This document shows, in pieces, positions 51,652 through 58,763 of a stretch of DNA of 64,000 nt. A program made the position numbers and the translations under genes. The notes under the pieces are model-generated. The model ran no database searches, was not told the origin of the DNA, and saw only the letters and a list, made by a program, of their open reading frames with translations. Position 1 is the first letter of the stretch; each line of letters opens with the position of its first letter. The stretch is taken from positions 606,482 to 670,481 of the forward strand of contig NZ_QVFV01000002.1 of the NCBI RefSeq assembly GCF_004212215.1, read 5' to 3'. This DNA is from Leptolyngbya iicbica LK (GTDB lineage Bacteria; Cyanobacteriota; Cyanobacteriia; Phormidesmidales; Phormidesmidaceae).

Positions 51652-53007
51652 ATGCGGAACATATTTCAACGGAAATTATTTTTGGTTCTGGCTACATCAA
51701 TTGGACTTGCAGGTATCGTAGACTTATCGCTTCAAATCGTAAAAGGCAAAAGTGCCAGAGCTGCCATGCCCCACGACATGAGCGGCGATGCACCCATAAG
51801 TCACGACACAGGCGGCATGAGTAGCGATGCCTCAGTGAATCACGACATGGGTGGCATGAATGGCGACAGTGCGATGCCCGACAACATGGGCAAACCTGCT
51901 GTTTCAGAGAAACCGGACACGAGTGCGGCAGCTGCCATGCCTCACGATATGAGCCGTACAACCGCTATGACCGGCCACGATTCAATGAACCACGATATGA
52001 GTGGTATCTCGCCCATGGGCCATGATATGGACAACATGGATGAGGATGTTCCAATGGGACACGATATGTCTTATCCGGCTACTGCCTCAACGGAACCTAA
52101 TGGCTTCCCTAAAGAGCCTCAATCAGAAGATGTCGGTGCAACAATAACGACCTTTGCTGAGCAGCCCGAAATGCTCAGTACCAATCAGTTTTCTACAGTA
52201 CCCGCCGTTGAGCAATCTCAACCAGTATTGGAAGGAAGCACAAATGAAGCTTCAGATGTTCAAGTATTAGAAGCTGATAGTGCTTCACAGCAACTTCTAC
52301 CCTTGGGACAATCTGATGTTCCAGAAGTCAACAGAGACGAATGGCCTGAGCCTGTAGAAGATAGTCAAATTTTCTCATACTTTTTAATCGATCAGCTGGA
52401 ATACCGACTAAACGAGGAGGAAGATACGTTTAACTGGAATGGTATTGGTTGGATTGGGGGTGACTATCAAAGACTCTGGATCAAAACAGAGGGAGATGTC
52501 GGCTTGAATAGTGACGACAGCGAGGCAGAGCTACAGCTTCTATATGGCAGGCTAATTGCTCCTTTTTGGGATTTTCAAGCAGGGATTCGATACGACCAGG
52601 TGTATAGTTCTGAAGGTGGGCCTGGACGTGCATTTGGAGTGGTTGGGGTTCAAGGATTAGCGCCTAATCTTTTTGAAATAGAGGGTGCTTTATTCGTTAG
52701 TCAAGAAGGAGACGTTTCGGCCAGGTTTGCTGCTGAGTATCCGTTACTTTTGACCCAGCGACTCATCCTGCAACCCGAGTTTGAAACCAACATCGCTATC
52801 CAGCAGGTAGAAGAGTTTGGCGTTGGTTCAGGTCTTAATGATATTGAATTAAGTTTACGCTTGCGTTACGAAGTCAATCGCAGATTTGCGCCCTATGTAG
52901 GAATTAATTGGACGCAAAAGTTTGGTGAAACAGCAAATCTTGCTAGAGAAGATGGCGAAGAAGTGAGCAACTTCGCTGTCGTGGGGGGGGTTAGATTTCT
53001 CTTTTGA
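51652..53007 (+). CDS. copB: CopB-type outer membrane copper resistance protein
   Basis: The 451-residue protein has an N-terminal signal segment and a long Met/His/Asp-rich region with many HDMSG, HDMGG and GHDM units (about 40-145). A variable acidic spacer follows. The C-terminal CopB beta-barrel starts at about residue 240, with FLIDQLEYRLNEEEDTFNWN and GWIGGDYQRLWIKTEGD. CopB is an outer-membrane copper-binding protein that works with CopA. It begins at the base after the copA stop codon, so the two are one operon. Confidence 0.9.
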   Translation: MRNIFQRKLFLVLATSIGLAGIVDLSLQIVKGKSARAAMPHDMSGDAPISHDTGGMSSDASVNHDMGGMNGDSAMPDNMGKPAVSEKPDTSAAAAMPHDMSRTTAMTGHDSMNHDMSGISPMGHDMDNMDEDVPMGHDMSYPATASTEPNGFPKEPQSEDVGATITTFAEQPEMLSTNQFSTVPAVEQSQPVLEGSTNEASDVQVLEADSASQQLLPLGQSDVPEVNRDEWPEPVEDSQIFSYFLIDQLEYRLNEEEDTFNWNGIGWIGGDYQRLWIKTEGDVGLNSDDSEAELQLLYGRLIAPFWDFQAGIRYDQVYSSEGGPGRAFGVVGVQGLAPNLFEIEGALFVSQEGDVSARFAAEYPLLLTQRLILQPEFETNIAIQQVEEFGVGSGLNDIELSLRLRYEVNRRFAPYVGINWTQKFGETANLAREDGEEVSNFAVVGGVRFLF

Positions 53008-53048
53008 GAAGCTCTTTTAAGGGATTCAGCAAGCACTCTTGAGCTCCA

Positions 53049-53071
53049 GGAGTTTCTTGGATGGAAACTCC
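53049..53071 (+). terminator. Hairpin after copB
   Basis: GGAGTTTC (53049-53056) pairs with GAAACTCC (53064-53071). No T run follows, so it may be a weak terminator or an mRNA-stabilising end. Confidence 0.4.
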
Positions 53072-53123
53072 ATCCGGCTGGTTACGTCATGCTGACTACC
53101 CATTTCTAAGCCCATTCTCCTTG

Positions 53124-53224
53124 AGGGCACCTCAGTTAATTGTCTTATTGAGAATTTTGGCAACCCGAAATCACTGAAGTCTCGTTGTTATTCCCAATAA
53201 GGTTTGTATTTTCCGAGGTGCCCT
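53124..53224. repeat. MITE-like element with inverted ends
   Basis: AGGGCACCTC (53124-53133) and GAGGTGCCCT (53215-53224) are exact inverted repeats about 100 bases apart, with further partial match inward (TTATTG on both arms). The inside is AT-rich and non-coding. Small size and inverted ends suggest a non-autonomous IS derivative. Confidence 0.45.
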
Positions 53225-53303
53225 TAATCGTAGTTATGTGATGAGTCAGTCAGCGCTTCACACTTTCCCCTGGAAACGTTTGTTGCTGTTGGCTGTAGGT
53301 TCT

Positions 53304-53579
53304 CTACCCTCGACCAACACCGGCTGCCACCAGGAATTCTCGGGAAACGGGCTGCTGTGTTTGGCAGCATCCGGCCAAGGTACCGTTAACCACAACTGCA
53401 GGTACCCGGTGGATGCTGTATTGGGTTAACTTTGCCTCGCCTTCCTCGGTGATGTAGTCGGCCCGCAAATCCCAAACCTGAATGTCACAATTTTCGCAGG
53501 CCAAATCCCTCACCAGTTTGACTGTCTCGTCACAAAGGGGACAGCCTGCGGTAAATACTTCAACTGAACGCTTTGTCAT
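53304..53579 (-). CDS. Thioredoxin/glutaredoxin-like protein
   Basis: The 91-residue protein starts MTKRSVEVFTAGCPLCDETV, with the redox-type motif Cys13-Pro-Leu-Cys16. It continues with a typical beta-alpha-beta fold and the cis-Pro block HRVPAVVVNG. A further Cys pair follows near the end (LAGCCQTQQ). It may reduce thiols of metal-handling proteins or shuttle a metal ion. ATG 53579 is chosen because the family begins here; a MerR-type promoter lies just upstream. Confidence 0.8.
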   Translation of the reverse strand: MTKRSVEVFTAGCPLCDETVKLVRDLACENCDIQVWDLRADYITEEGEAKLTQYSIHRVPAVVVNGTLAGCCQTQQPVSREFLVAAGVGRG

Positions 53580-53609
53580 TGAAATTACCTCTTTAAGATC
53601 ATGGCACCA

Positions 53610-53641
53610 GTCTAGGACTCTACAGCTAGCTGCAATGTCAA
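53610..53641 (-). promoter_or_regulatory. MerR-type promoter of the thioredoxin-like gene
   Basis: On the minus strand, TTGACA is separated by 19-20 bases from CCTAGA/CTAGAC. The long spacer contains the palindrome CAGCTAGCTG and the AGAGTCCTAGACT-type end seen in operators of the MerR family. Overlong spacers of this kind are the hallmark of MerR-activated promoters. Confidence 0.65.
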
Positions 53642-53717
53642 GTTTCAATGCGCTGATTGCCAAAGACGAAGGATTGACCTTCTAGGTAACTAGAGCGTTT
53701 AACTTGTATCTGGAGGT

Positions 53718-54050
53718 ATGTATGAAGATTACCCCATGGATCGTTTTCAAGATTTGTCAAATCAACAACCTGTCCAAGACCAACGTGGATGGCTATCTTT
53801 TGGAATTGGGATTCTCCTTGCGATCACAACTGGTATCCTCCTTCATTGGGTACCGCCTCAACCAAGATTGGATGTGTATGCTTTTGCCTTTGCAGCAATT
53901 GGAGCCGTATATGTGGGCTCAGCGTTAGCTGAGAAACGAGGGCGAAGCATTTTTCTAGAAGCGGCGATCGCGATCGCCTGCATTGCCCTATCTCTCTTTG
54001 CTCTCTGGGTGTCTCCTCTGGTGCTGATGGTACAGCAGAAGTCGGAATGA
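53718..54050 (+). CDS. Small membrane protein in the metal island
   Basis: The 110-residue protein has three hydrophobic helices (FGIGILLAITTGILLHWV, VYAFAFAAIGAVYVGSALA and AAIAIACIALSLFALWVSPL). No family was recognised. The ATG at 53718 has a GGAGG very close to it; ATG 53739 is an alternative. Its role is unknown. Confidence 0.6.
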   Translation: MYEDYPMDRFQDLSNQQPVQDQRGWLSFGIGILLAITTGILLHWVPPQPRLDVYAFAFAAIGAVYVGSALAEKRGRSIFLEAAIAIACIALSLFALWVSPLVLMVQQKSE

Positions 54051-54294
54051 AGAAGTCGGAAGTTAGAGTTACAAAGCTTATCTGATGCTGATTTCAGGTA
54101 TTGGGGGTGACCTGATCAAACTGCGGCTTGCTATAGGCTACCTTCTGCATAGCGTGTGGGACTACTTTCATCATCCCGTGCAAGTCAGTGCGCAGATTAC
54201 CCAGCGCTGACTTGCACCCTTGTGCGTGGGGCTTGACTGAGCGATCGAGATCGTCATCACCCTCCAATACAGTTTGGAATAAGTCGACCAATGA

Positions 54295-54900
54295 CTACCG
54301 CACCGGATTTTCCGGTCCCCGTCCCCGATATTCATCAATAAAGGTGGCAGCAGCTCGCGGATCAAATTCCAGCATGACCAGCTTTTTCGTCCAGGCAGTG
54401 AGGACGATTTCTGCGCCCAATCCTGCTTGGGGCACCACAACGATCCCTTCCCAAGGGTCAGAGAACTGGTCTGCCCAGCTCTCTAAAGCTTTCATCGTTT
54501 CTGCCTCGGGCTGGTCGTAATAGATAACGATGTTGCCATGCTCCAGCGAATGGACGAGTTGTTCTGGACGCTGCACGTCAGTATAAATCCCTGGCATGAC
54601 CGGATTTGGATCATGGGGGCCAGAGGTCGGAAAGTCGCTATCGTAATCTACGGCTTCGCCGGGATTAACATGCTGCCGTCCTTGATCGGGAAAGGTTTGC
54701 ACCGCAGCGAGGGCAGCGGTGCCTGCTTCTGTATTCGGTTCAAAGGCCACCCGCTCGGGTCGATTACGCAATGCCAAGAATGCGATAATGGCGACCATCA
54801 GTGCGGTGACGCCAATCGGACCAAAGATAATCGGCCAGACGTTGAAGTGCCGGGTTGTGCGGCGTCGAGATTTACGGCGAGAATTTGTGTGTTCAACCAT
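54295..54900 (-). CDS. DUF3105 family protein
   Basis: The 201-residue protein has an N-terminal basic stretch, one membrane helix (IGVTALMVAIIAFLALRNRP) and the DUF3105 block. Visible motifs are DFPTSGPHDPNPVMPGIY, PEQLVHSLEHGNIVIYYDQP and the C-terminal FIDEYRGRGPENP. The conserved His residues could bind metal. The function of the family is unknown. It lies in a leftward group with Lgt and DUF411 genes. Confidence 0.85.
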   Translation of the reverse strand: MVEHTNSRRKSRRRTTRHFNVWPIIFGPIGVTALMVAIIAFLALRNRPERVAFEPNTEAGTAALAAVQTFPDQGRQHVNPGEAVDYDSDFPTSGPHDPNPVMPGIYTDVQRPEQLVHSLEHGNIVIYYDQPEAETMKALESWADQFSDPWEGIVVVPQAGLGAEIVLTAWTKKLVMLEFDPRAAATFIDEYRGRGPENPVR

Positions 54901-54949
54901 AGATTGGACGAGAGTGACAGTTTCAAAGAGTTGTCAAAATTGACGCAGG

Positions 54950-55792
54950 TCAAACGTTTGACCCCTGAGTTGTACTAGGGCGATGGCTAAGGTAGAGACC
55001 AATGACGGCACTGATGACTGAGATCGCAGACAAGATGTGTACCACGTTGAACAGTGTGCCAGGAAAGAACCACGAATCCGTCCGCAGAAACTCAATAAAA
55101 AAGCGACCGAGTGGATACCAGATTAGATATAGCAGGGCAATATCCCCCTCCTTTAAATCTTTCTGAAACCGTCGCGAAATCCAAAACAGGATGGCAAATC
55201 CGAGAAAATTCCAGAGCGATTCATATAGGAAAAGGGGATGAAACCGTGCACTTTCAGGATAGGTACTTAAATCGTTATAGGGCGGGATCCGATGTTGTGG
55301 ATCAATACGTAAGCCCCAGGGTAGCGTCGTCGGTGGCCCATAGAGTTCCTGGTTGATGAAGTTCCCCCAGCGCCCAATCGCCTGAGCTAGGGGCAATCCT
55401 AGAGCGATCGCGTCTAGGTAAGGCAGCGGGTTTAGCTTCCGGATGCGGGTGAACAGCCAGAGCGCAATGCTACCGGCAATGAAGCCGCCAAAAATATGAA
55501 TACCACCGCCCCAGATTTTGAGAATTTCACCTGGGTTCTGCAAGTAGTAACCAAGGCCAGACTCACCCCGTGGCGACTGAATAAACACATAGTAAAGTCG
55601 CGCTCCTAAAAAGCCTGGAATTAGAATCCAGAAGAGCATGTCCCAAAGATTTTCAGAATCCTCTCCTTTACGGGCAACCTCGCGACTAGCTACCAAGGCT
55701 GCCGCCAAGATAGCCGTTAGCATCAGCACCCCATACCACCGCAGGGCAAGGGGGCCGATGTGAAAGATGATGGGATCTACAGGGGGGTACAT
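54950..55792 (-). CDS. lgt: Prolipoprotein diacylglyceryl transferase
   Basis: The 280-residue polytopic protein carries the Lgt signature AIGRWGNFINQELYG, with GGIHIFGGFIAG before it and YPLGRFFIEFLRTDSWF after it. It transfers diacylglycerol to the lipobox Cys of lipoproteins. Copies of lgt on metal-resistance elements are known and may serve the island's own lipoproteins, here the DUF411 protein next to it and the YtkA protein at 60590. A housekeeping copy would be expected elsewhere in the chromosome. Confidence 0.93.
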   Translation of the reverse strand: MYPPVDPIIFHIGPLALRWYGVLMLTAILAAALVASREVARKGEDSENLWDMLFWILIPGFLGARLYYVFIQSPRGESGLGYYLQNPGEILKIWGGGIHIFGGFIAGSIALWLFTRIRKLNPLPYLDAIALGLPLAQAIGRWGNFINQELYGPPTTLPWGLRIDPQHRIPPYNDLSTYPESARFHPLFLYESLWNFLGFAILFWISRRFQKDLKEGDIALLYLIWYPLGRFFIEFLRTDSWFFPGTLFNVVHILSAISVISAVIGLYLSHRPSTTQGSNV

Positions 55793-55806
55793 AGGGTCTC
55801 GTCAGT

Positions 55807-56319
55807 CTAAGAGTGCTCTGAAAAAGCCTCAGTCTCACCGGACTCGGTGAAGGAAAATACCGTGTAAGGTTCAACGTAATCACCGGATTCCATACCAGGA
55901 GAGCCGATGGGCATACCCGGAACGGCGATACCTGCAACGTCCGGTTTTTCAGTTAGCAGCCGCTGTACATCTTCTGCGGGAATGTGACCTTCAACGACAT
56001 AGCCATCCACAATCGTGGTGTGACAAGAGGCCAGATTGGCAGGGACGCCGTACTGCTCTTTGATCGCCGTCATCTCTTCCGTCACGTTGTCTTTGACGGT
56101 AAAGCCAGCGGCTTCCATGTGCTCAATCCACTGGCCGCAACAGCCACAGGTCGGGCTGCGAAATACCGCGAGTTCCTGGTTAAATGCGACCTGCTCAGCT
56201 TTAGTCGGCTGAGTAGAAGATGCACTGTTGTTTGTGACCAGGCTACACCCTGCAAAGGCTAGGCTGCCCGCCATCAAGCCGACGACTAGAAAACGGGTTG
56301 CTGCTAATTGACTGCTCAT
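55807..56319 (-). CDS. DUF411 metal-binding lipoprotein
   Basis: The product is about 170 residues, with a lipoprotein signal ending LAFAGC. It then has the DUF411 pattern FRSPTCGCCGQWIEHMEAAG, YGVPANLASCHTTIVDGYVV, EGHIPAEDVQRLL and AVPGMPIGSPGME. The CxCC motif and the later Cys-His can bind copper or a similar metal. ATG 56319 gives a normal lipoprotein signal; the frame is open to 56379. It lies 14 bases before lgt in the same direction, so it is co-transcribed with the enzyme that would lipidate it. Confidence 0.88.
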   Translation of the reverse strand: MSSQLAATRFLVVGLMAGSLAFAGCSLVTNNSASSTQPTKAEQVAFNQELAVFRSPTCGCCGQWIEHMEAAGFTVKDNVTEEMTAIKEQYGVPANLASCHTTIVDGYVVEGHIPAEDVQRLLTEKPDVAGIAVPGMPIGSPGMESGDYVEPYTVFSFTESGETEAFSEHS

Positions 56320-56415
56320 AAATAAATACTTTTTCCAACTCGTTCGGTATAACAGCTTAGCGCTTGGGCAAGGATACAACTTCTGCCAGCACCCTGATAA
56401 GGACTCATAATTGAC

Positions 56416-57324
56416 TCAGAAAAAATTGTCTTTCCCTGCGCCACCGGCTGGAGATAGCGTCAACGAATTGGCCATTCGGTCAATCCCGTTCATCAGCAGA
56501 ACCACACTGAGTAGCAGCAGTGCTGAAAACACATCTCCACCCCAACTCTCGTGAAGCCACTCAAACCAGTCAGTGCGTCCGGTGCCGTGAAAGAACGTCA
56601 GCAGGGTGTTGCGAACGATGTTGCCCACCACGCTGATGAGCGCTGCTCCCGCTAGTAGCGCAAGGGTTTTCGGTCGAGAACGTAGGTTGCCCGTCCAATG
56701 GAGCATCATCAGAGCGACATATAAGCAGGTCATCAGCATCTTCAGCCCCGCGCAGTAGGGAGCCACCTCGACAATGCGTTCGTTGACTAAGATGTAGATT
56801 TGATCGACGCTGACATCCATGCCAATTTGCGTCAACAGAAAGGCCGCGATCGCGGCATTCATGCGCTGTATTGGCATCAGGTAGGGTGCAATGAGGTAAG
56901 GCAACTCGGTCGGTGTTGCCAGCAAAACAAACAACAAAGGCCATCTCATCAGCCGCAAACCGCTCAATCCCTTCAGGATTAGAACGACTGCTCCCAGCAT
57001 GAGGGGAAAAGACAGATTAATGAGATTTTGCACTGGACTGAGATAGAACGTAACCGCTAATGCCAATAGCGATATCCCCAAAAAGCTTCCGCTGCTGGGC
57101 AAATTGTGCCGATGCTGCCTGGATAGCCAAGCTATCCAGGCAGCGTAGGGGAATCCGATGAGCGCGTAGGAAAAATACTCATGCTCAATGCTGATTGATT
57201 TACTCAGCCAACCATCAATCCAGTACCAGATAAGAGGCGCATAGAGCATCCCCAACAGCAGAGCGATCGCCGCCTCTGTTGAGTGACGCTTGACCGGATC
57301 AAAAACCTTTAGACTCGCTTGCAT
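56416..57324 (-). CDS. Exosortase (cyanoexosortase B-like)
   Basis: The 302-residue protein has eight or so membrane helices and the exosortase active-site set: Cys in EVAPYCAGLKMLMTCLYVAL, Arg in GNIVRNTLLTFFHGTG and the following His. Exosortases process PEP-CTERM-type sorting signals and help export of matrix proteins. Its presence in a metal-resistance island is unusual. A direct-repeat box lies 45 bases upstream. No PEP-CTERM protein was seen in the window. Confidence 0.82.
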   Translation of the reverse strand: MQASLKVFDPVKRHSTEAAIALLLGMLYAPLIWYWIDGWLSKSISIEHEYFSYALIGFPYAAWIAWLSRQHRHNLPSSGSFLGISLLALAVTFYLSPVQNLINLSFPLMLGAVVLILKGLSGLRLMRWPLLFVLLATPTELPYLIAPYLMPIQRMNAAIAAFLLTQIGMDVSVDQIYILVNERIVEVAPYCAGLKMLMTCLYVALMMLHWTGNLRSRPKTLALLAGAALISVVGNIVRNTLLTFFHGTGRTDWFEWLHESWGGDVFSALLLLSVVLLMNGIDRMANSLTLSPAGGAGKDNFF

Positions 57325-57368
57325 AAGAGTGGCAAAACTACTTCAACCAAGCACCGTGACAGACAATT

Positions 57369-57385
57369 ATGAAATGGGAGTGAAA
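57369..57385 (-). promoter_or_regulatory. Direct-repeat box 3, between the exosortase and merR genes
   Basis: On the minus strand the site reads TTTCAC-TCCCA-TTTCAT, with the 11-base period of the other boxes. It lies 45 bases before the exosortase start. No matching -10 box is obvious at the expected distance. Confidence 0.55.
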
Positions 57386-57418
57386 GAGATCGCTATTCCT
57401 ATTTGTTGTTGTTCCCTC

Positions 57419-57450
57419 TTGACTCTAAAGCTGACTGTAAGGTTTAGGTT
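57419..57450 (+). promoter_or_regulatory. MerR-type promoter of the merR gene
   Basis: TTGACT (57419-57424) is followed, after a 19-20 base spacer, by TTAGGT/TAGGTT. The spacer holds CTAAAGC and GGTTTAG, imperfect inverted arms like those in operators of zinc- and copper-sensing MerR proteins. The merR-like gene starts 32 bases further, so it is probably autoregulated. Confidence 0.6.
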
Positions 57451-57481
57451 TAAGTAAAAGAAGTATGACCTGGAGAATCCA

Positions 57482-57904
57482 GTGGCTATCATCACCGGAT
57501 TGAAAATTGGGGAAGTCGCGAAGCAAACCGGCGTTGCCGTGGGTGCGTTGCGGTATTACGAAAGCTTGGGCCTCATCCAATCAGAACGGGGTGAGAACAG
57601 CTACCGCTACTATGCGCCAGAAACTGTACAGCAGGTACAGTTCATCAAGAAGGCTCAAGCCCTCGGCTTTTCTCTAGAAGATATTGGGGAAGTGCTGACT
57701 GTGCATCGCCAAGGCGATGTGCCCTGCGAGTTTGTGCAGTCGTTGTTGCAAGACAAGATTCAGCAGCTTGAAGCCCAGATTCAAGAAATGGTGGCGTTCA
57801 AGTCTTCATTGGAGCAGTATCGCGACACTTGGGCCGCTGATCATTCCCATCCACAACCAGGCGATATTTGTCCCCTCATCGAATCAGTCGAAGGCACGAT
57901 ATAG
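57482..57904 (+). CDS. MerR-family metal-responsive regulator
   Basis: The 140-residue protein has a MerR helix-turn-helix (GEVAKQTGVAVGALRYYESL), a dimerisation helix and a metal-binding tail. Cys residues are seen in GDVPCEFVQ and DICPLIES. The middle Cys of mercury-type MerR is absent at the usual place. His residues in DHSHPQPGD could be further ligands. The pattern is nearer to zinc, copper or lead sensors than to mercury MerR, but the metal is not certain. GTG 57482 has TGGAG upstream. Confidence 0.85.
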   Translation: MAIITGLKIGEVAKQTGVAVGALRYYESLGLIQSERGENSYRYYAPETVQQVQFIKKAQALGFSLEDIGEVLTVHRQGDVPCEFVQSLLQDKIQQLEAQIQEMVAFKSSLEQYRDTWAADHSHPQPGDICPLIESVEGTI

Positions 57905-57912
57905 CCGCTTCA

Positions 57913-57944
57913 TTTCATCGCTGTTTCACATTTTTGAGTAGATT
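57913..57944 (+). promoter_or_regulatory. Direct-repeat box 4 and -10 box
   Basis: TTTCAT-CGCTG-TTTCAC (57913-57929) is followed after 9 bases by TAGATT (57939-57944). It precedes the TIGR03943-type gene by about 30 bases. Confidence 0.6.
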
Positions 57945-57972
57945 GCAGCTTTGATTGAATCGGATTGACTGC

Positions 57973-58669
57973 GTGAATTTGGCTATCCTCAAGCGCTATC
58001 GTTTTCCCTTCAAGCCTGCCTATTGGGACATTCTGGCGCTGTCTGCCTGGGGCATTTTGTTTCTCTACTATCGCCTGACGAATCAGCTGAGGCTGCTGAT
58101 TCATCCTCGTTACTATTGGGCAGTCGTGTTGGCGGGGATGGTTCTGCTGGGGCTGGCGATCGCTAAAACCTTTGTGACGGTGACGAATACAGCCCCGACT
58201 TCTAGAGGCCAACACATTAAGACCTTACCCGGCAACCTGAGTAGCAACATGCAGGAGGGTTACACGGTAGTAGGATTGCCAACCCGACCGCAGGTTCAGC
58301 GCTTTACTAGTGGTGCTCGTCCCGAAGACCGAACGCTGAGCGACTGGGCCATGACACTAGCAGTTTACCCAGAGCCCGATTCATATGCCGGGAAGACCGT
58401 CATGTCTCCGGATTTGTGGTGCATCCGCCAGAGCTTCCCGACAACATTTTTATGGTTACTCGCTTCGTTATCCGTCACTGTCCGCTAGATGCGACCCCTG
58501 TCGGGTTCCCGTGATATTGGAGCAGCGTCGTAGCGCATACCCCCAGGACAGTTGGCTCGCCATTCAAGGTCAGATGGAAACGCTGGAAGTGGATGGTGCT
58601 CGGCGAGTTGCGATCGCGCCGACTAGCCTTGCCTCGATTCCAGAACCCAAAGATCCCTACCAATATTGA
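57973..58669 (+). pseudogene. TIGR03943-type membrane protein, two frameshifts
   Basis: Three reading frames in series reconstruct one protein of about 230 residues. The first frame gives two membrane helices (ILALSAWGILFLYYRLTNQL and YYWAVVLAGMVLLGLAIAK) and EPDSYAGKTV. The second gives GFVVHPPELPDNIFMVTRFV and IRHCPLDATPVGFP. The third gives VILEQRRSAYPQDSWLAIQG and ends DPYQY. This follows the order of TIGR03943/YcgQ-like proteins. One-base losses near 58402 and 58510 break it. They are either real mutations or base-calling errors in short homopolymers. The frame opens with GTG 57973. Confidence 0.8.
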
Positions 58670-58697
58670 TAAACCATGCACATGAAGCTAGGAGAGA

Positions 58698-58730
58698 TTT
58701 CATCCTGGTTTCACAATTGGCTGATAGTTT
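58698..58730 (+). promoter_or_regulatory. Direct-repeat box 5 and -10 box of the RND operon
   Basis: TTTCAT-CCTGG-TTTCAC (58698-58714) is followed after 10 bases by TAGTTT (58725-58730). The RND adaptor gene starts 33 bases further. Confidence 0.6.
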
Positions 58731-58763
58731 TGCAGAGTCAATCCTTTAAATTCTGTACTCCGA

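Noticed and set aside
53238-53429. Plus-strand frame of 63 codons opposite the thioredoxin-like gene
   Set aside because: It overlaps the better-supported minus-strand gene and has no family features.
54094-54291. A 65-codon minus-strand frame directly after the DUF3105 stop codon
   Set aside because: It begins with a TTG two codons after the stop of the preceding gene, matches no family I know and has no ribosome binding site. It may be a read-through tail or chance.
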